Below, in pieces: positions 13,101 through 28,100 of a stretch of 64,000 nucleotides of DNA; within the stretch, counting starts at the first letter, position 1; the number at the start of each line of letters is the position of its first letter. The stretch comes from Acinetobacter sp. Ac_5812. Its GTDB lineage: Bacteria > Pseudomonadota > Gammaproteobacteria > Pseudomonadales > Moraxellaceae. Both the position numbers and the translations under genes were made by a program. The notes beneath the pieces are model-generated. The model saw nothing but the letters and a program-made list of their open reading frames with translations, was not told the DNA's origin and made no database searches. The stretch covers positions 372,546-436,545 of the forward strand of contig NZ_LXUK01000012.1 in assembly GCF_013072695.1 (NCBI RefSeq), read 5' to 3'.

Positions 13101-16100
13101 AACATTGCTTCTAGCGACACTGGTATTACACTGGCTTTACGGAATCAAAATAACAGTCAAATTTTTAGTCATAACAACTTAACATTTGCGAATGGGCTTG
13201 CCAGAATTTATCTTGCAGCTGGACATTATACGCTCAGTGTAAACTCCAATAGTGATCAGGCCGCTGCATTACAATTTGATGCTCGTATTGATCAAACAGG
13301 TGCATATAGCAATGTAGGCCAAACACTCAATACTGCTCAAGAATTGTTCCTGAAAAACGGTCAAACTGAAATAAACCTGCTCCAACCAGCGACCAATCAG
13401 CCTTATCTCTACAGATTTATACTGACTCAGGGAGATACTTTTAATGCAATACTTTCTGAGGCTCAAGCAGGACAAATCCGTCTGCTAGATTCATCAGGAA
13501 ACGAAGTCGTTAAAGGAGCAGCAGGTTCCATACAGCATAATGCAACTTTAACAGGTATTTATTATCTTGAACTTAAAAATAGCAGCGCTGGTACACAGCA
13601 TATTACACTGAACCGCAGCAAAGGAAATCTGACTGAAAGCACGGATGTTGGCAATACGTTTGCTACAGCTAAAGAGTTGAGTTTTAAAGCGGATACGCAA
13701 TTTAAAATTACGACCACAATTGGCGATGGTACTAATGCCAGTAAAGACGTTGACTTATATAAAATTATGTTGGTTGCTGGAGAGCATTTGAATATCTCCT
13801 CATACACCAATAGTAACTTCCTAACACGAATTTTTGATTCTGCTGGTAATGCAGTTTATTCTACTTCGTATGGCGGAGATGGTTATTATTATACAGCGAT
13901 TACAACAGGTATTTATTATATTGGATTAAGTGGTAATCAAAATAATAGCTATAACCCGTTAACGGGTGAGAATGCTAAGGATGCCTATACAGGAAATAAT
14001 ACTGTTGTTTTAGGTCGTCAGTCAGGATTGATCCGCCCAATTACACAATTTTCTGAAAAAATTAATATACCAGAAAATATGACTTCTACGGAAAATTGGT
14101 CTGGAATTATCAATACAGGTTCATCTCAGGAATTTTATTTTGAAGTAAAGTCTGATGGCTTATATTATTTAGATCGTATCCAGTCAACTTATAATTCTTC
14201 ATATAATTACGGCGTTTCTGTGTTGGATTCGCAATCAAGAGTTATTGGGACTGGTTTTAACGTTGCTTATTATTTAAAAGCTGGTGTATATAAATACATC
14301 GTCAATAATGCATCGTATGCAGAAAATTTCCAATTCAAATGGATGAATCTGTCAGCTCAAGCGACAGCGATCCAACAGGGTCAATCTGTAACTTTAAATT
14401 ATTCAAAAAATGCAACAGCCAATCGTGTATACAAATTTTATGCAGAAGTTGGTCAAAATATACAGTTCAATAGTTTAGGACAAGTATCTGGTACTGTTCC
14501 TCCTTATAGGATTGTGAATGAATTTGGTCAAGCTGTTACTGAAAATAATTTGAGCTCATCATTAGATGGTTCATTGATTAGTCTGAAACATAGTGGATAT
14601 TATTATATTGTTTTTGATGATACATCGAATGGATATAGTTCAGAATATTATCAATACTCTGGTTCGGTTTCGTTCCAAGTTGATAGTATTGATTTAAGAA
14701 ATATTCCTCAGCTTCATTTAAATGACAAAAAATCTGGAATTTTAAATGCAGCTAGTCAAGAAGTTACCTATGATCTAAAAATAGATAAAAAATCGACAAT
14801 ACTCTTTGACCTCTTAACTGCGACAGATTCAAACCTTTTATTTACGATTATTGATCGTTCGGGGAATACAGTTTTTTCTGATTATTCAAATAATCTGATC
14901 AATAGCAGATTGTTATCATTAAATGCAGGTATTTATAGAGTTAAGGTTCAAACAGCTTCTTTTAGTCAGCAGGTCTATGGCTTTAAACTTCTAGATTTAA
15001 CTCAGGCACAGCAACTCAGCAGTGGGCAAATTGTTGAAGATCGTCTTAAACCCGAAGGGGAGCTATCTGCATATCAGATTACAGCAAATGCTGGAGATCG
15101 TATATTTATCGATTTTGATGAGTTAATTGCACAAAGTTATAACTATTACAATGGACAATGGAAACAAAACTATACCACCCAATTGATCGTGATAGATCCA
15201 TATGGTCGTCAGCAAGTCATTTCAAGAAATGATATCAATAATCTGGGCTCAGAGTTTGTTGTCACCGTTTCAGGTGTGTATACGATTCTATTTGATGAAC
15301 TCAATCGTGATGATATTGAACTACCATTCCGTATGGCGGTATATGTTCATGCAGCCTCTAATCCAGTCGTTATTGATTTAGAAAACAATGCTTCGCGAGT
15401 TGATCTATCGATAAACGAGCTAAAAGTACGTAGTACGGATGGTGATACGATCAAATCAGGCAGTCAGTTGGAGATAAGCTGGACTGCAACAAATATCGGA
15501 AACAGTAATTCTTTTGGAGATTTTACTGATCGAGTTTTGATAAAAAATAAAAGTACAGGGGAAATTATCGCTGAGAGCTTAGTTTCATATTCTGAACAAA
15601 GTTCTGGTGCCCTTTTAATTAATCAATCTATTAACCGTACTGTACTTATTAAGTTACCAGAGGGCCGCCTTGGTGTTGGTGATTTTGAAGTCATTGTTGA
15701 AGCGGACTTCTATAATCAACAAAAGGAAACATCTGAATCGCGGAAAAACAATCAAGCTGTCATATCGTTTAGTAGTGAGTTTAGAAATTATCCTAATTTA
15801 TCGGTAGATCACATCACATTGACACCAGCACATAATTGGCAGTCTGGTGATTCCGTTACATTAAATTGGGATGTTAAAAATTCTGGACAGGCGCCTGCAT
15901 CTGGTTCATGGATAGAAAGAGTTGAAATAATTAATATTACGACAGGGTCGATTGTTGTAGCCCAAGATATTTTAATGTCTGCGCAAAGTTTAGCTCAGAA
16001 TAGTGAAATCAAACGTCAATTCAATTTTGTTTGGCCATCGGATATTTATGCGATTGGACAGTTCTTGATAAAAGTTAAAGTCGACGCTTTAAATTCGATT

Positions 16101-19100
16101 CCTGAATTCAGTCAAGACGGTTCATTAGAGAATGATAACGAAGCTCGGATTGAGGTGATTGCTGGACCAGATTTAGTGGTTAAAAATTTACAATTTTTGC
16201 AATCAAAAATTCAGGCTGGAGATCTTGTCACCGTTTTATGGCAAGATGTTAACCAAGGAAGTGTGGCAACGCCTACAAATTATCAAGATCGACTGACTGT
16301 CCGTACAAAAAATCCAGATGGTAGCGCTGGTAAAGTGATATTAAATTTTGCCGTTGCATTTAATGGGCAGGATGCTTTGCCGATCATGGCTGGTGAGATA
16401 CGTAATCGTAGTTTCAGCTTCACGATGCCTGAAGGTGTAGATGGTATTGGCCAATTTATTATTGAAGTTACTGCAGATAGTAATATTGCTGGGCAGGGTA
16501 TTGTCTACGAAGTCAATTCTGTAGGTAATGCTGAAGCGAATAATAGCTTAGCCGCAACATTTAGTTCTACAGCGCAAACCTATGCAGATCTTAGAGTCTC
16601 GCAAGTTATTGTTCCAACAAATGTGGGTGCAGGAAATACAGCTAAAATTCAATGGACTGTAACAAACCGTGGTGATGAAGTCGCTGAAGGTCAATGGGTT
16701 GATCGTATTATTTTAAGCCGAGATGCGATTATTGGGAATGCCGATGATATTATTTTAGCAAACTATAATCGCGTCAAAAATCTAGCGGTTGGCGAAAGCT
16801 ATCAACAGGATATCTCGCTTACAATCCCACCTCGTCTGCAAGGCAGTTACTATATTGCTGTAGTGACTGATGTTAATCAAAACATCAAAGAGCCAGATAC
16901 CAGAGCAAATAATCAGGTGATTTCTGCTCAGTTTAATATCATAAAAACATATGCTGATCTGAGTCCTGAAATTGTTCAACTCCCGACAGTATTAGGTCGT
17001 AATGAATTAGGTCGTGTGAGTTGGAAAGTTTCCAATAATGGTAATTTGACAACAGATATTAATCGTTGGGTCGACACAGTTTATATGTCAACCAAGCCAA
17101 CATTGGACTCAAGTGCAACGGTATTAGGTTCTGTTACGCGTACGGGTGCTTTGGCGGTTGGAGAGTCTTATCAGGCTTATCTTGATTTTTCATTAAATGG
17201 AAGCCTTGGACAGTATTATTTATTTGTTAAAACAGATAGTTATGGTGCTGCTTATGAGCCAGAGCACACGCAAAATAATATCGTTGTCTCTCAGCCGATT
17301 GTTTTGGAGGGAGAGAAATTACCCGATCTTCAAATTTCTGATGTTCAGGTTCAATCGCAATGGCAATCCGGGAACCAAGTAAAGCTCACATATACCTTAA
17401 ATAATACTGGAACAGCAGATTTTACTGGTTTGGTCTATGACCGTGTTCGATTGATTAATAGCAATAACCCTAGCCAGATATATAATTTATCAATCTCTCC
17501 TGCCTCTTTTAATCGTGATGTTGCAAAAGGGGAAAAATTTGTTCAGGAAGTGTGGGTTAACGTACCGAATATTGCCTTAGGACAATGGAAGCTAGAGGTG
17601 GCTTCTGATGTTCATAATTACGTGCGTGAGTTAGATGCGGTTAGCCATACAGCAAATACTGTAATTGAAATGGTGAGCCCTGATCTTGTTGTTGGTAATT
17701 TGAAAACGACGGGAGTTCTACAAGGTGGTCAGAATATTGATATCTCATGGACAACCTACAATCAAGGGAGTGCAAAAGCTGCTCAGGTGAAGGATATTGT
17801 TTACCTATCACTTGATGATGCAATTGATGGTAGTGACATTAAAATTGGTGAAGTACTCCATACCGAAATCGGCAGCTCATCATCTATTTCATCTGTACTG
17901 AATTATAAAATTCCACAGCACTTATCTGGTCGTTGGCGTCTCATTATTGTTACTGATGCAAGTAATAAAAATGCTGAATATAATGCGGAAGATAATAATC
18001 AATACTCACAAAGTCTTGAAATTGCGAAGGCAGAATATGCTGATTTAGTTGTTAAAAATATCAGTGTACCAACTCAAACAATTGCTGATCCTGCAACCTT
18101 AAAAGTGGAATGGACTGTATCAAATATTGGCACTGGCGTTGGACTCAATACAACGTGGACAGATACGGTGATTTATTCTAGCGATGATATCCTAGGTAAT
18201 TCAGATGATATTGTTTTAGCTAAAGTTATCCATGATGGAACACTTGAAAAAGACGCAAGTTATACTTCATCTGTTCAATATCGATTTGGTCCAAACTTTA
18301 CTAAACATGGTTATATCTTTGTTCAAACAGATAGCTTAAAACAAGTTTGGGAAAATGATTTAGAGGCGAACAACACCGCAAAATCCGATCATATCGTTGA
18401 CGTAATGCCAAAGGCTTACGCAGATTTACAGGTCAATAGTTTATCAATTGACAATACTCAGCAATTAATCAGTGGTTCAACAACCACGGTAAAATGGTCT
18501 GTTTCCAACCAAGGGATTGGTATTACAGATAAAGATACTTGGGTTGACCGTATTTGGTTAAGTAGTCAGGCTGATGGCAAAGGGCAAATCTGGGAATTGG
18601 GATCCATTCAACATTTGGGCTATTTAGCTGCAAACCAAAGTTATGAACATTCTTTGGCAATTACCCTACCAAATGGATTGTCTGGTACTTACTATATAAA
18701 TATGAGTACAAATACAGGGAATAGTGTATTTGAGTTTATATATGGGGACAATAATCAGAAGTTAGGCTTAACGACCCAAGTCCAACTGGCAGAATATCCT
18801 GATCTTATTGTAGAAAATATCACACTTCCAGAAACTGCATATGAGGGGACGGAAGTAGAGTTTAGTTGGAGTGTCCGTAACCAAGCAGGTAAAAATGCAA
18901 CAGGCAACTGGATTGATAGTGTTCGGTTAATTTCTTTAGATGGTAGTAAATCTCCAATCTATTTAGGAAATTATAGTTATACACAAGGCTTGGAAATCGG
19001 CAAAACCTATACTCGAACAGAAAAAGTAGGTCTACCTTCTCGTTTAGAGGGGGCATGGCGTTTAGAGGTGGTGACCAATGCCGATTTAGGCAAAAACACG

Positions 19101-22100
19101 AACAGTCAAATTTATGAACATGCAGCTGCACGTTTAAATAATCGTTTAATTTCTGATGATATCTTACGGGTGGATTTAAATCCTCGTCCAGATCTACGAG
19201 TTACGAAGATAGAGGCACCAGAAAAAATCATTGCTGGTGGCAAAGGCAGTGTCAAATTTACGGTCAGCAATGTGGGACCATTGGTTACCAGTAGTCAATG
19301 GAAGGACTCTGTTTACTTATCTCTTGATGGTAAGTTGAGTTCTGATGATATGTTGATTGGGCGCTATGATAGCGGATCAGCATTAGCTCCAACTCAAAGC
19401 TATACCACTATTACCGATGAATTTACCGTGCCATTACGTTATCGCGGTGATGTTTATATTATTGTCGTGTCTGATTCTGGCAACAGCATCGATGAATATC
19501 CAAACGAAAATAATAATATTCGAGTAGAAAAGCTCTATGTCGAGCCGACACCTTTTGCGGATATTGTGACCAGCGATGTGATTGCACCAGACCAAGCGAG
19601 TCATGGTAGTAAAATTACGGTTGATTATAAGGTAAGCAATAAAGGTTCTGCCAAGACACAGGGTGATCAAAGTAGTATTAATAGCTGGATCGATAGTGTT
19701 TGGTTGACGGTAGATAAGCGTCAACCAGATCCATCTAAAGGTGATAAAAAATTAGGTGATATCCGTCATACCGGGTTGCTTGAGGTTGGAGAAGACTATT
19801 TAGGGCAAATAACGGTCACAATACCTGAAGGGACGTATTCTGGTCGGTATTATATTACGGTCTGGAGTGATACCTATGATGCTATTTTAGAAGATACGCT
19901 TGCAACCAATATTAATTTGGATGATCCAACACAGGTTGATAATAACAACTATAAAGCAAGAGCAATTGATATTTTAGGTTTCTCACCACCAGACTTTACT
20001 GTAGTTGATATTCAAGCGCCAGTTCAGGCTGTTGCTGGGGGAAGTTATCAATTTAGCTATACCGTGAAGAACCGTGCCGATGAGTTTGAAGGCACTTGGA
20101 CCGATGAAGTTTGGTTAGCTGATAATGCAGATCTCTCTAAAGCCACTATTCGTTGGAAACTCGGTGTTTTTAATCAAACTAGAAAGTTAGGTTACAACGA
20201 AACCTATACTGTAGAGCAGGTCATTCCTTTATTGGCTCCATCAGTGACAGGTTTACAGTTAGTTGTTCAAACCAATACCAAGCAACTGAAAGATATAAAT
20301 GACAAGGTCAAACTAGAGAAAGTTCAAGAAAACAATACTGCTGCAGTGGCTTCACGTGTGACGGCCTTAGCATCTGATTTAGTTGCGACACAAGTTATTG
20401 TTGATCCACAAGTATTTTCTGGTGAGACGGTCAATGTTTCTTGGACTATCGAAAATAAAGGGGCGGATGTTTGGACTGGTACACGCTCGTGGATGGATTA
20501 TATTGTTATTAGTGCATATCCAGAATATCGTCCAGAGTATTCTACACTGATTGGTTCTGTGGAACACTCCAATGCACAAGGATTAAAATCAGGGGCAAGC
20601 TACACCACGACAGGCCAATTCAGCATTCCTGCAGGCTATGATGGACAATACTATATTTATGTGTTCAGTGATGCAGCTTTAAGTCTTGGTGGTAAGCCAT
20701 TTATTCCTTTGGATGCTCTCAATGGCGGAGATAATCAACATGTTTTAGAAGCTTATCAAAAAGCAGTATTTGAAAATAACCTCATACAAAATAATGTTAT
20801 TTCAACGTCATTTAATGTTGTATATCGAGAGCCTGATTTAGTCATTCAGGATATCCAAATTTCCAACGCAAACCCGAATTCAGGTGAAACGGTTACGGTG
20901 ACGTGGACTGTTAAAAATACGGGGACTCGTGATACACGAGTGAAGAGTTGGTATGATGGGGTTTATTTATCGATCGACAATACTCTGGATGCCTCTGACT
21001 ATCCAGTCATAGATCGTGGTGAATATACCGAAATAACAGGTAAAGTGAGGTTGGTGGCTTTAGACGATGTTCTGAAAGTTGGGGAAACTTATACGAGATC
21101 AGCAACATTTACCGTACCTGCTGCAATTGGTGGTCATTTTAATCTGATTATTAAAACAGATACCAATTATTTCAATGCCGGTAAAACTTCAAATGATCGT
21201 CCATCTAGTATCCGTAAAAATCTAGATACCATCAAAAAACCAAATGGGTTAGATCAAGGAACGGTTTTAGAATTTAAAGATGAAGGTAATAACGAAAAAT
21301 CGATTGCTCTAACAATCAACTTTGTCAGCCCACCTGATTTACAAGTAAGCACTGTAACTAGCCCAACTAGTGTGATTTCAGGTCAAAAAGTCGATATCTC
21401 ATATATCGTAAAAAATCTTGGTGGAAAAACGCCATCAGATCAAGGTTCGTGGACAGACTTGATTTATTTGTCTACTGACCGAGTACTTGATTTAAATAAA
21501 GATAAACTTTTAGGCTTTGTGAATCATAGTGGCGGCTTAGCAGCAAATGCTGAGTACTCGGCATCAATTCAAGCCCAGATTTCAACTGAGATGAGCGGGA
21601 CATATTATGTCTTCGTAGTGACAGATCCTGCTTATTATCGCGATGGAGCAACAGGTAGTGTTTTAGAGTTTGAAAATGATCTGAATAACACCCTTGCTGC
21701 CGAACAGCCATTACTCATTATTCAACCTGACCCTGTTGATTTACAAGTCAGCGATATTGTATTGCCAGCGCAAACGAAAACGGGTGAGAAGATTCGCGTT
21801 GAGTATATCGTTAAAAATGTCGCAGACTATCAAGCACATGGTCAGTGGTCTGATGCCGTTTATCTATCTCGAAATAATACTTGGGATAATCAGGATATTT
21901 TATTGGGGCGTTTCACTCATCAAGGTGGATTAGCAGCGCAGCAACAATATACAGGTTTCATTGAAGCGCTATTACCGACTGTTCAAGATGGCCAATGGTA
22001 TATTGTTGTCCGTCCAGATATTTATAATGAAGTGTATGAGGGGAGCATTGTTTATACCGAAACAGGTTTAAATATTGCACCAGCAGAAGCAAATAATGAA

Positions 22101-25100
22101 GCTGCGTCAGCCTCAACATTTACGGTGACGGTACCTAAATTATTACTCAATACCAATACGGATTTGACACTCAGCAGTGGTGATCAGTATCTCTATAAAC
22201 TTGAGGTTGGTTTAGGTGAAACTTTACGTGTACGTTTAGATTCGAGTGCGCTTAGTGGCTCGAATGAAATATACATTCGTTATGAAGGCGTACCGAGCAC
22301 GGGGCAGTATGATTATGCCTATACTTTAGCCAATTCGCCTGACCAAGAATTATTGGTACCAACGACGAAAGCGGGTACTTATTATATTCTAGTGAAATCA
22401 AGCAATTCTGCTAAAAATACACCAGCAAAAATTATTGCAGAAACACTACCTTTATCGATTACGAAAGTCACACCAGATCAAGGTGGAACAGGGACGAATG
22501 ATTATCGCTGGGTCACTATGGATATTTATGGGGCGCAGTTCTCGGCTGGTGCTTTAGTTAAACTGAGCCGTCCAGGTGTATTTGAAATAGAACCAGAGCG
22601 TTGGCAAGTACTTGATGCTACACATATCAGAGCTGTATTTGATCTTCGTCAAGTTCCACATGGCTTGTATGATATTGTAGTGACGAATCCGAATGGTGAT
22701 CGAATTGTAGAGCCATATCGTTACTTGGTCGAGCGTGCCATCGAGCCTGATGTGACCATTGGCTTAGGTGGCGCGAGTCAAATTGCTCCAGGTGAGACGG
22801 GTAATTATAGTGTTTCTCTGCAAAGTCTCACCAACGTCGATACACCATATGTTCGTTTGGATATTGGTGCGGTGGAGATGGGCTATAATGAATCATTAAT
22901 TGAAGGTTTAAATCTGCCTTTCATTATTTTTGGTTCAAATGTTGGTGGTCAACCTTCGGGTGTGATCCTTGGTGATCAGGCTAATACCCAACAATATGGC
23001 ACCACACCAACCGATAAAAATAAACTGAATCAAATTGCTTGGGCGAATTTAGACGGCACATTAAATACCTCAGGTATTAACCTAGCACCCGGCTATGCTT
23101 TTGACGTCAATGCTTCAGGGTTCACTGGCTTTACTTTCAATATCAAAACCTATCCGGGTCTGAAAGAATGGATCAATATGGATTTTGAAGGGTTGCGTGA
23201 ACAACTCTATATGATCCATCCTGATTGGAAAGCACAAGGTTTGCTGAACAATGGGGTTTATGATCTCAATAAAATTGCAGCTGGTTTAGCGACTCGCTTC
23301 TTGGATCCAGAAGAGCGTTTAACCAAAAACGAGCTTTTAGCCCTAGATTTCCGCTTTAATATTGCCGCTGCCGCCACACCAATTACACGTGCTGAATTTA
23401 TTCAGGATCAAATCAAACATGCATTAAAAATGCGTGATGCGATTTTAAAAGACACGTCTGCCAATGTGAGTTTGAAAGCCTTGGCTGCGGATGAAACACA
23501 ATGGGTGCAAGGTTGGCTTGCCGCCTTAGAAGAAGGCGGATTATTACGTCCTGAAAATCAGGCACCCGCAATTCGAGAGGGCGTTCAGGTTCTGAGCCTC
23601 ACCGCAAACTTAGCAACAGGGATTCTGTTGGCCAAAGCGGGCGAAAATTATCAAACTAAAGCAAGTGTCTTGTCATTCTTTGAGCAAATGCAAAAATGGT
23701 ATGGTGATACCTCGAAATGGGCGGGTGATCCGGAGGCGCTTAAAGCACAAATTGAGTATTATGAAGTACGCACAGGTGAAGATGGTGGTTTTGCATTAAG
23801 TCCAGTGCCTAAGAATATTAAGCCAGAAGATCTGATTTTAAATAGTGAAAACAATAAACACTTCATTAATTTTAATATTTTTGCAGGTGGTAAATCACAA
23901 CTCGAATATTTACGTCATTTGGGCTTATTGGATGAAGACTTTAATCCTATTGGGGCACAGGCACTTGCCTTAACGCAATATCTAGAGCAAATTGCGGCTG
24001 TAAATACGGATGCTGTACATGTACAAGGTCCAACCGTGATGCCGCATACCGATGGTAAAAGCTATGTTCCGAGTGAAACTGCATTACCATTTATGATCAG
24101 CTTCCAGAATACATCTGAACAATCATTGCATCAAATTCGTCTAGTGACGGCAATTGATGAACAACTGGACCCATATACACTCCGTTTAACGGATATGAAG
24201 ATTGGGGATATCAATATTCATGTTCCAGAAAATCGAAGCAGTTTTAGCAGTGATTTTGATTTCACTGGCAGTCTTGGTTTTATCTTGCGTGTAAGTGCAG
24301 GTATTGATGCAGAAAATCGCGTTGTTACTTGGTTGATTCAAGCCATTGATCCAAATACAGGCGAGCTTTCAATTCAGAACTTACACCGTTTATTAAAATT
24401 GGATGGAAATAGTAAAGGTTTTGTTGGGTATACTATTCAGTCGATTGAAACGGCGAAGTCGAATGAAGAGATTGAGACAAAGGCGCGTATTTACCTCAAT
24501 AATACCCCACCTGTAGATAGCCAAACCACATTATATGTTTTAGATAATCAACGCCCAGTAACAACGCTACAAGTTGTTTCACAGCAAAGTACAGATGCAA
24601 GCCAAGTTCATTACCAAGTACAGTGGTCTGCGCAAGATGATAGCAGTGGTATCAAACATGTTACCCTTTATGTTGCTGAAAATGGTGGTGATTTCAAAAT
24701 CTGGCAAAAGCAATTGGTGCAAGCGAAAGGTGAGTTGCTGTTTATTGGAAAGGCGGGTGTTCAATATGAATTCTTGGCAGTGGCAACGGATATTGCAGGA
24801 AATCAAGAGGTCGCTAAAGTAACCAATTCAGTTTTACCTGATGATGGTTCTAGACAACAATTATTGACAGAAATAGGTAGCAATGAATCTCTACAGCAAA
24901 CAACACAAATCCCTCAAGCAACACCAGATCGAAGTTATTTAAATAACGCTATTTTTGTCGAAGCGCAAAAAGGTTTAACGGGTCAAATTGATAAAAATCA
25001 AAGTACAGACCTAAACTCAATTTTATCGCCGTTTAGTCTCAATGCTTTTGCAAGTGGTTTTAATGCGAGTCAAGGTGAAGTCGGCGCAATGGCCATGGTC

Positions 25101-28100
25101 GAGTTGCCAGACCAGCGCATTCTGGTGAGTGCTGGTCAGTATCGTAATCAACTCTTTATTTATGCAACAGACGGCGGCACACAACAAAAACCACTCTATA
25201 CCTTTGATCAACCGATTATGGATATGGCGATCGACTCAAAAGGTCAATTATGGGTATTGACGGGTCAAGAGCTCTGGTTACTGGATTACTCGACTGGCCA
25301 GATTATTGAGCGAATTAAAGGTCCTGCCAAAGAACCATTGACCCATGCTTTAGCTGTTGAACCAGAAACAGATCGAATTTATGTTTCATCTGGAAATGGG
25401 ATTGAGATTTTTGATCTTCATGCGCCAGTAGGACAGCAATGGACGCACTTCTCTAATGCATTGGTCTCTGATTTAAGTTTTGCACCAGATGGCCGCTTAT
25501 GGGCTGTCCGTTGGACAAGTTCGAATATTCTTTCTCATATTGGTAAAACCGATATCATTAGTTTACCGCTTACAGGTAAAACCAAAGGGCGGGCGGAGAT
25601 TGAATACAGCTTAAATGGTTTAATTGATAGCTTAGTCTTTGGACAAAAAGGCACAGCATTTGAAGGCTTATTATTTGCTTCTGCCAATAACAGTCAACAA
25701 TTCACCAGTAGTAGCAAATCACTGCTCAAACAAGACAATGCTGCTGTTTGGATGATCAGCTTAGCCAAACGTCAGGCCATTCAACTAGCGCAAGGTGGTT
25801 CTCGTGGTGAGTCCATTATTATCACTCATGATCAGCGAATCTTGGTGGCTCAAACCAATCGTATTGACGAGATTGCACTGATTAAAGCACCAACAGTGAT
25901 TGCCAGCTCAATTCAGGATGGGGCATATTTACCTCTTCCGTTGAGTCATGCGACTTTAAGCTTTGATCAGGCGATGTGGTTGGGCAACAATGGCAGTGAT
26001 AGCACAGATGTTGCAAGTGTATTGAATCCAGCGAACTATCGTATTGTCGGAATGGGTAAAAATATCAATCAAGTTCTGCTGCCTGAATCCGTGCACTGGG
26101 ATAAAGCAACCAACAGCGTGACTTTGACTTTACCAAATATTGCAGCAGGTCAATGGCGACTTGAGGTCTCATCGAACTTACAAAGTGCGAAACAGACTCG
26201 TCTTGAGGGTGTTTATACCGCAGCATTTACTACAGTCACTGATTACAGCGCATTTGTTCACATTGAATTTGAAAAAACGCGTGCCGATCGTCTCAATGGG
26301 ACGGTCAGTTATGATGTGAAACTGACCAATATTGGTCAGGATAGTATCCAAGGCCCATTATTATTGTTGCTTGATCCGGGTCACTACTTTAATGGTGGCA
26401 TTGTTTCGGCAACACAAGGTCAAGGACTACAGAGTGAATTGTGGTTATTGGATATTGGTAGTTATTTACAAGCACATGGCGGCAGTTTAAAAGCTGGTGA
26501 AAGTTTAACGGGTATCACGGTCTCTGTGGTGAAAGCAGAAGACTTAACCGTGTCTAAAGATGCTGCACGTTTATTAAAATTCGATTTAGCACATCAGATT
26601 TATGCACTTCCTTATGATAATCAACCGCCAGTGATTCACTTTGATGAGACGAAGCTTAAGGCTAAAGTGAATGAAAGCTGGACTTTAGATTTAACCGCGA
26701 TTGATCAAGATGGTAATCAGTTCTATTGGAGCATTGTTGAGGCACCTCAAGGTGTCAGTATTGATGCAACCACAACGGGACAACCTTCTGATCAAGGGTA
26801 TCAAGCACATGCGCAACTTCGTTGGACAGCAACAACTCAAGATCGAGTGGATAGTGAGATCTTGTTGAAAGTTGTCGACAGTCGAGGAGGCGTTGCGCTT
26901 AAACGTCTCAAGCTTCAAGTGGATGGGGCAAATCATGTCCCTGTTATTGCCGCAATCAGAGATATTGTTTTAACAGAAGGTCAAAGCCTGAGCCAACAAT
27001 TGTTAGCTACGGATGAAGACAGCGATAGTTTGAGCATGACGGTGCGTAATTTACCAGCGGGTGCCGAATTCGACGTTGCAACTGGAAAGTTGACATGGAC
27101 ACCTGCGTTTGACCAAGCGGGTTATTATGAAAATGTTGAGTTGGTCGTTTCAGATGCCAAACATGAAAGTCGTTACCAGTTTAATATTACGGTCAAGCAA
27201 GGATATGAAAAACCTGTGCTCTTGCCTGTGGCAGCACAGCAATTACGGGAAGGTGAACGTTTTAGTTTACAACTGGCAGGTAATCTACCTCATGGGCTGA
27301 TGCAGTATTCTGGACAGGAAATCAAACTAAGCTATAGTGCAGAGTGGCTACCAAGTGGTGCTATCCTGAACAAAGAAACCGGATGGTTAGAATGGACCCC
27401 AGGTTATGCTCAGGCGGGTAACTATGAGATCCCAATTCGTTTAGTGGCAACTTATACCCCAACTAATGGGGGCATTCCTGTACGGACTATTGCAACTCAA
27501 ACACTAATATTGGTGGTAAACAATGCCAATGCTGCGCCACAGTTCGAATCTAGCTCGATATGGACGGTATTGGAGGGGGCAAGTCTCCGTTTAAGTGTTT
27601 TTGCATTTGACCCGGATAACCCAGGCTTTGAACCCGCGTTTAAATCACACCCTCAAAGCCAGGCTGTTCAGATGTCTGATGTGCCTGTCTCGGTCACATA
27701 TCAAGTGACAGGTTTACCTGAAGGTGCGACATTTGATCCTGAAACCTTGGAAATTTACTGGAATCCGACCTACCAACAGGCGGGTATTTATAAGGTAAAG
27801 GTCATTGCAACAGATGATGGCAATGGAACAGGTCAAGCACTGTCGACAGAGCGTACCTTTAGCATTAATGTGCTCAATGCAAACCGTACTCCAGAGATCG
27901 GTGCACTTGAAAGTGTAATTGTGGATAAAGGTGCTGTCATTGAGATTCCTGTCTCTGCAACGGATAAAGACGGTAATCCAATTGAATTACAAATTGAAGA
28001 CTTACCAAACTTTGCCACCTATACCCAAGTCCAGTCTGGTAGTCATGTTAAAGGGGTGATTCGTTTTGCACCTCAAGCTGGACATCGTGGTGATTACACC

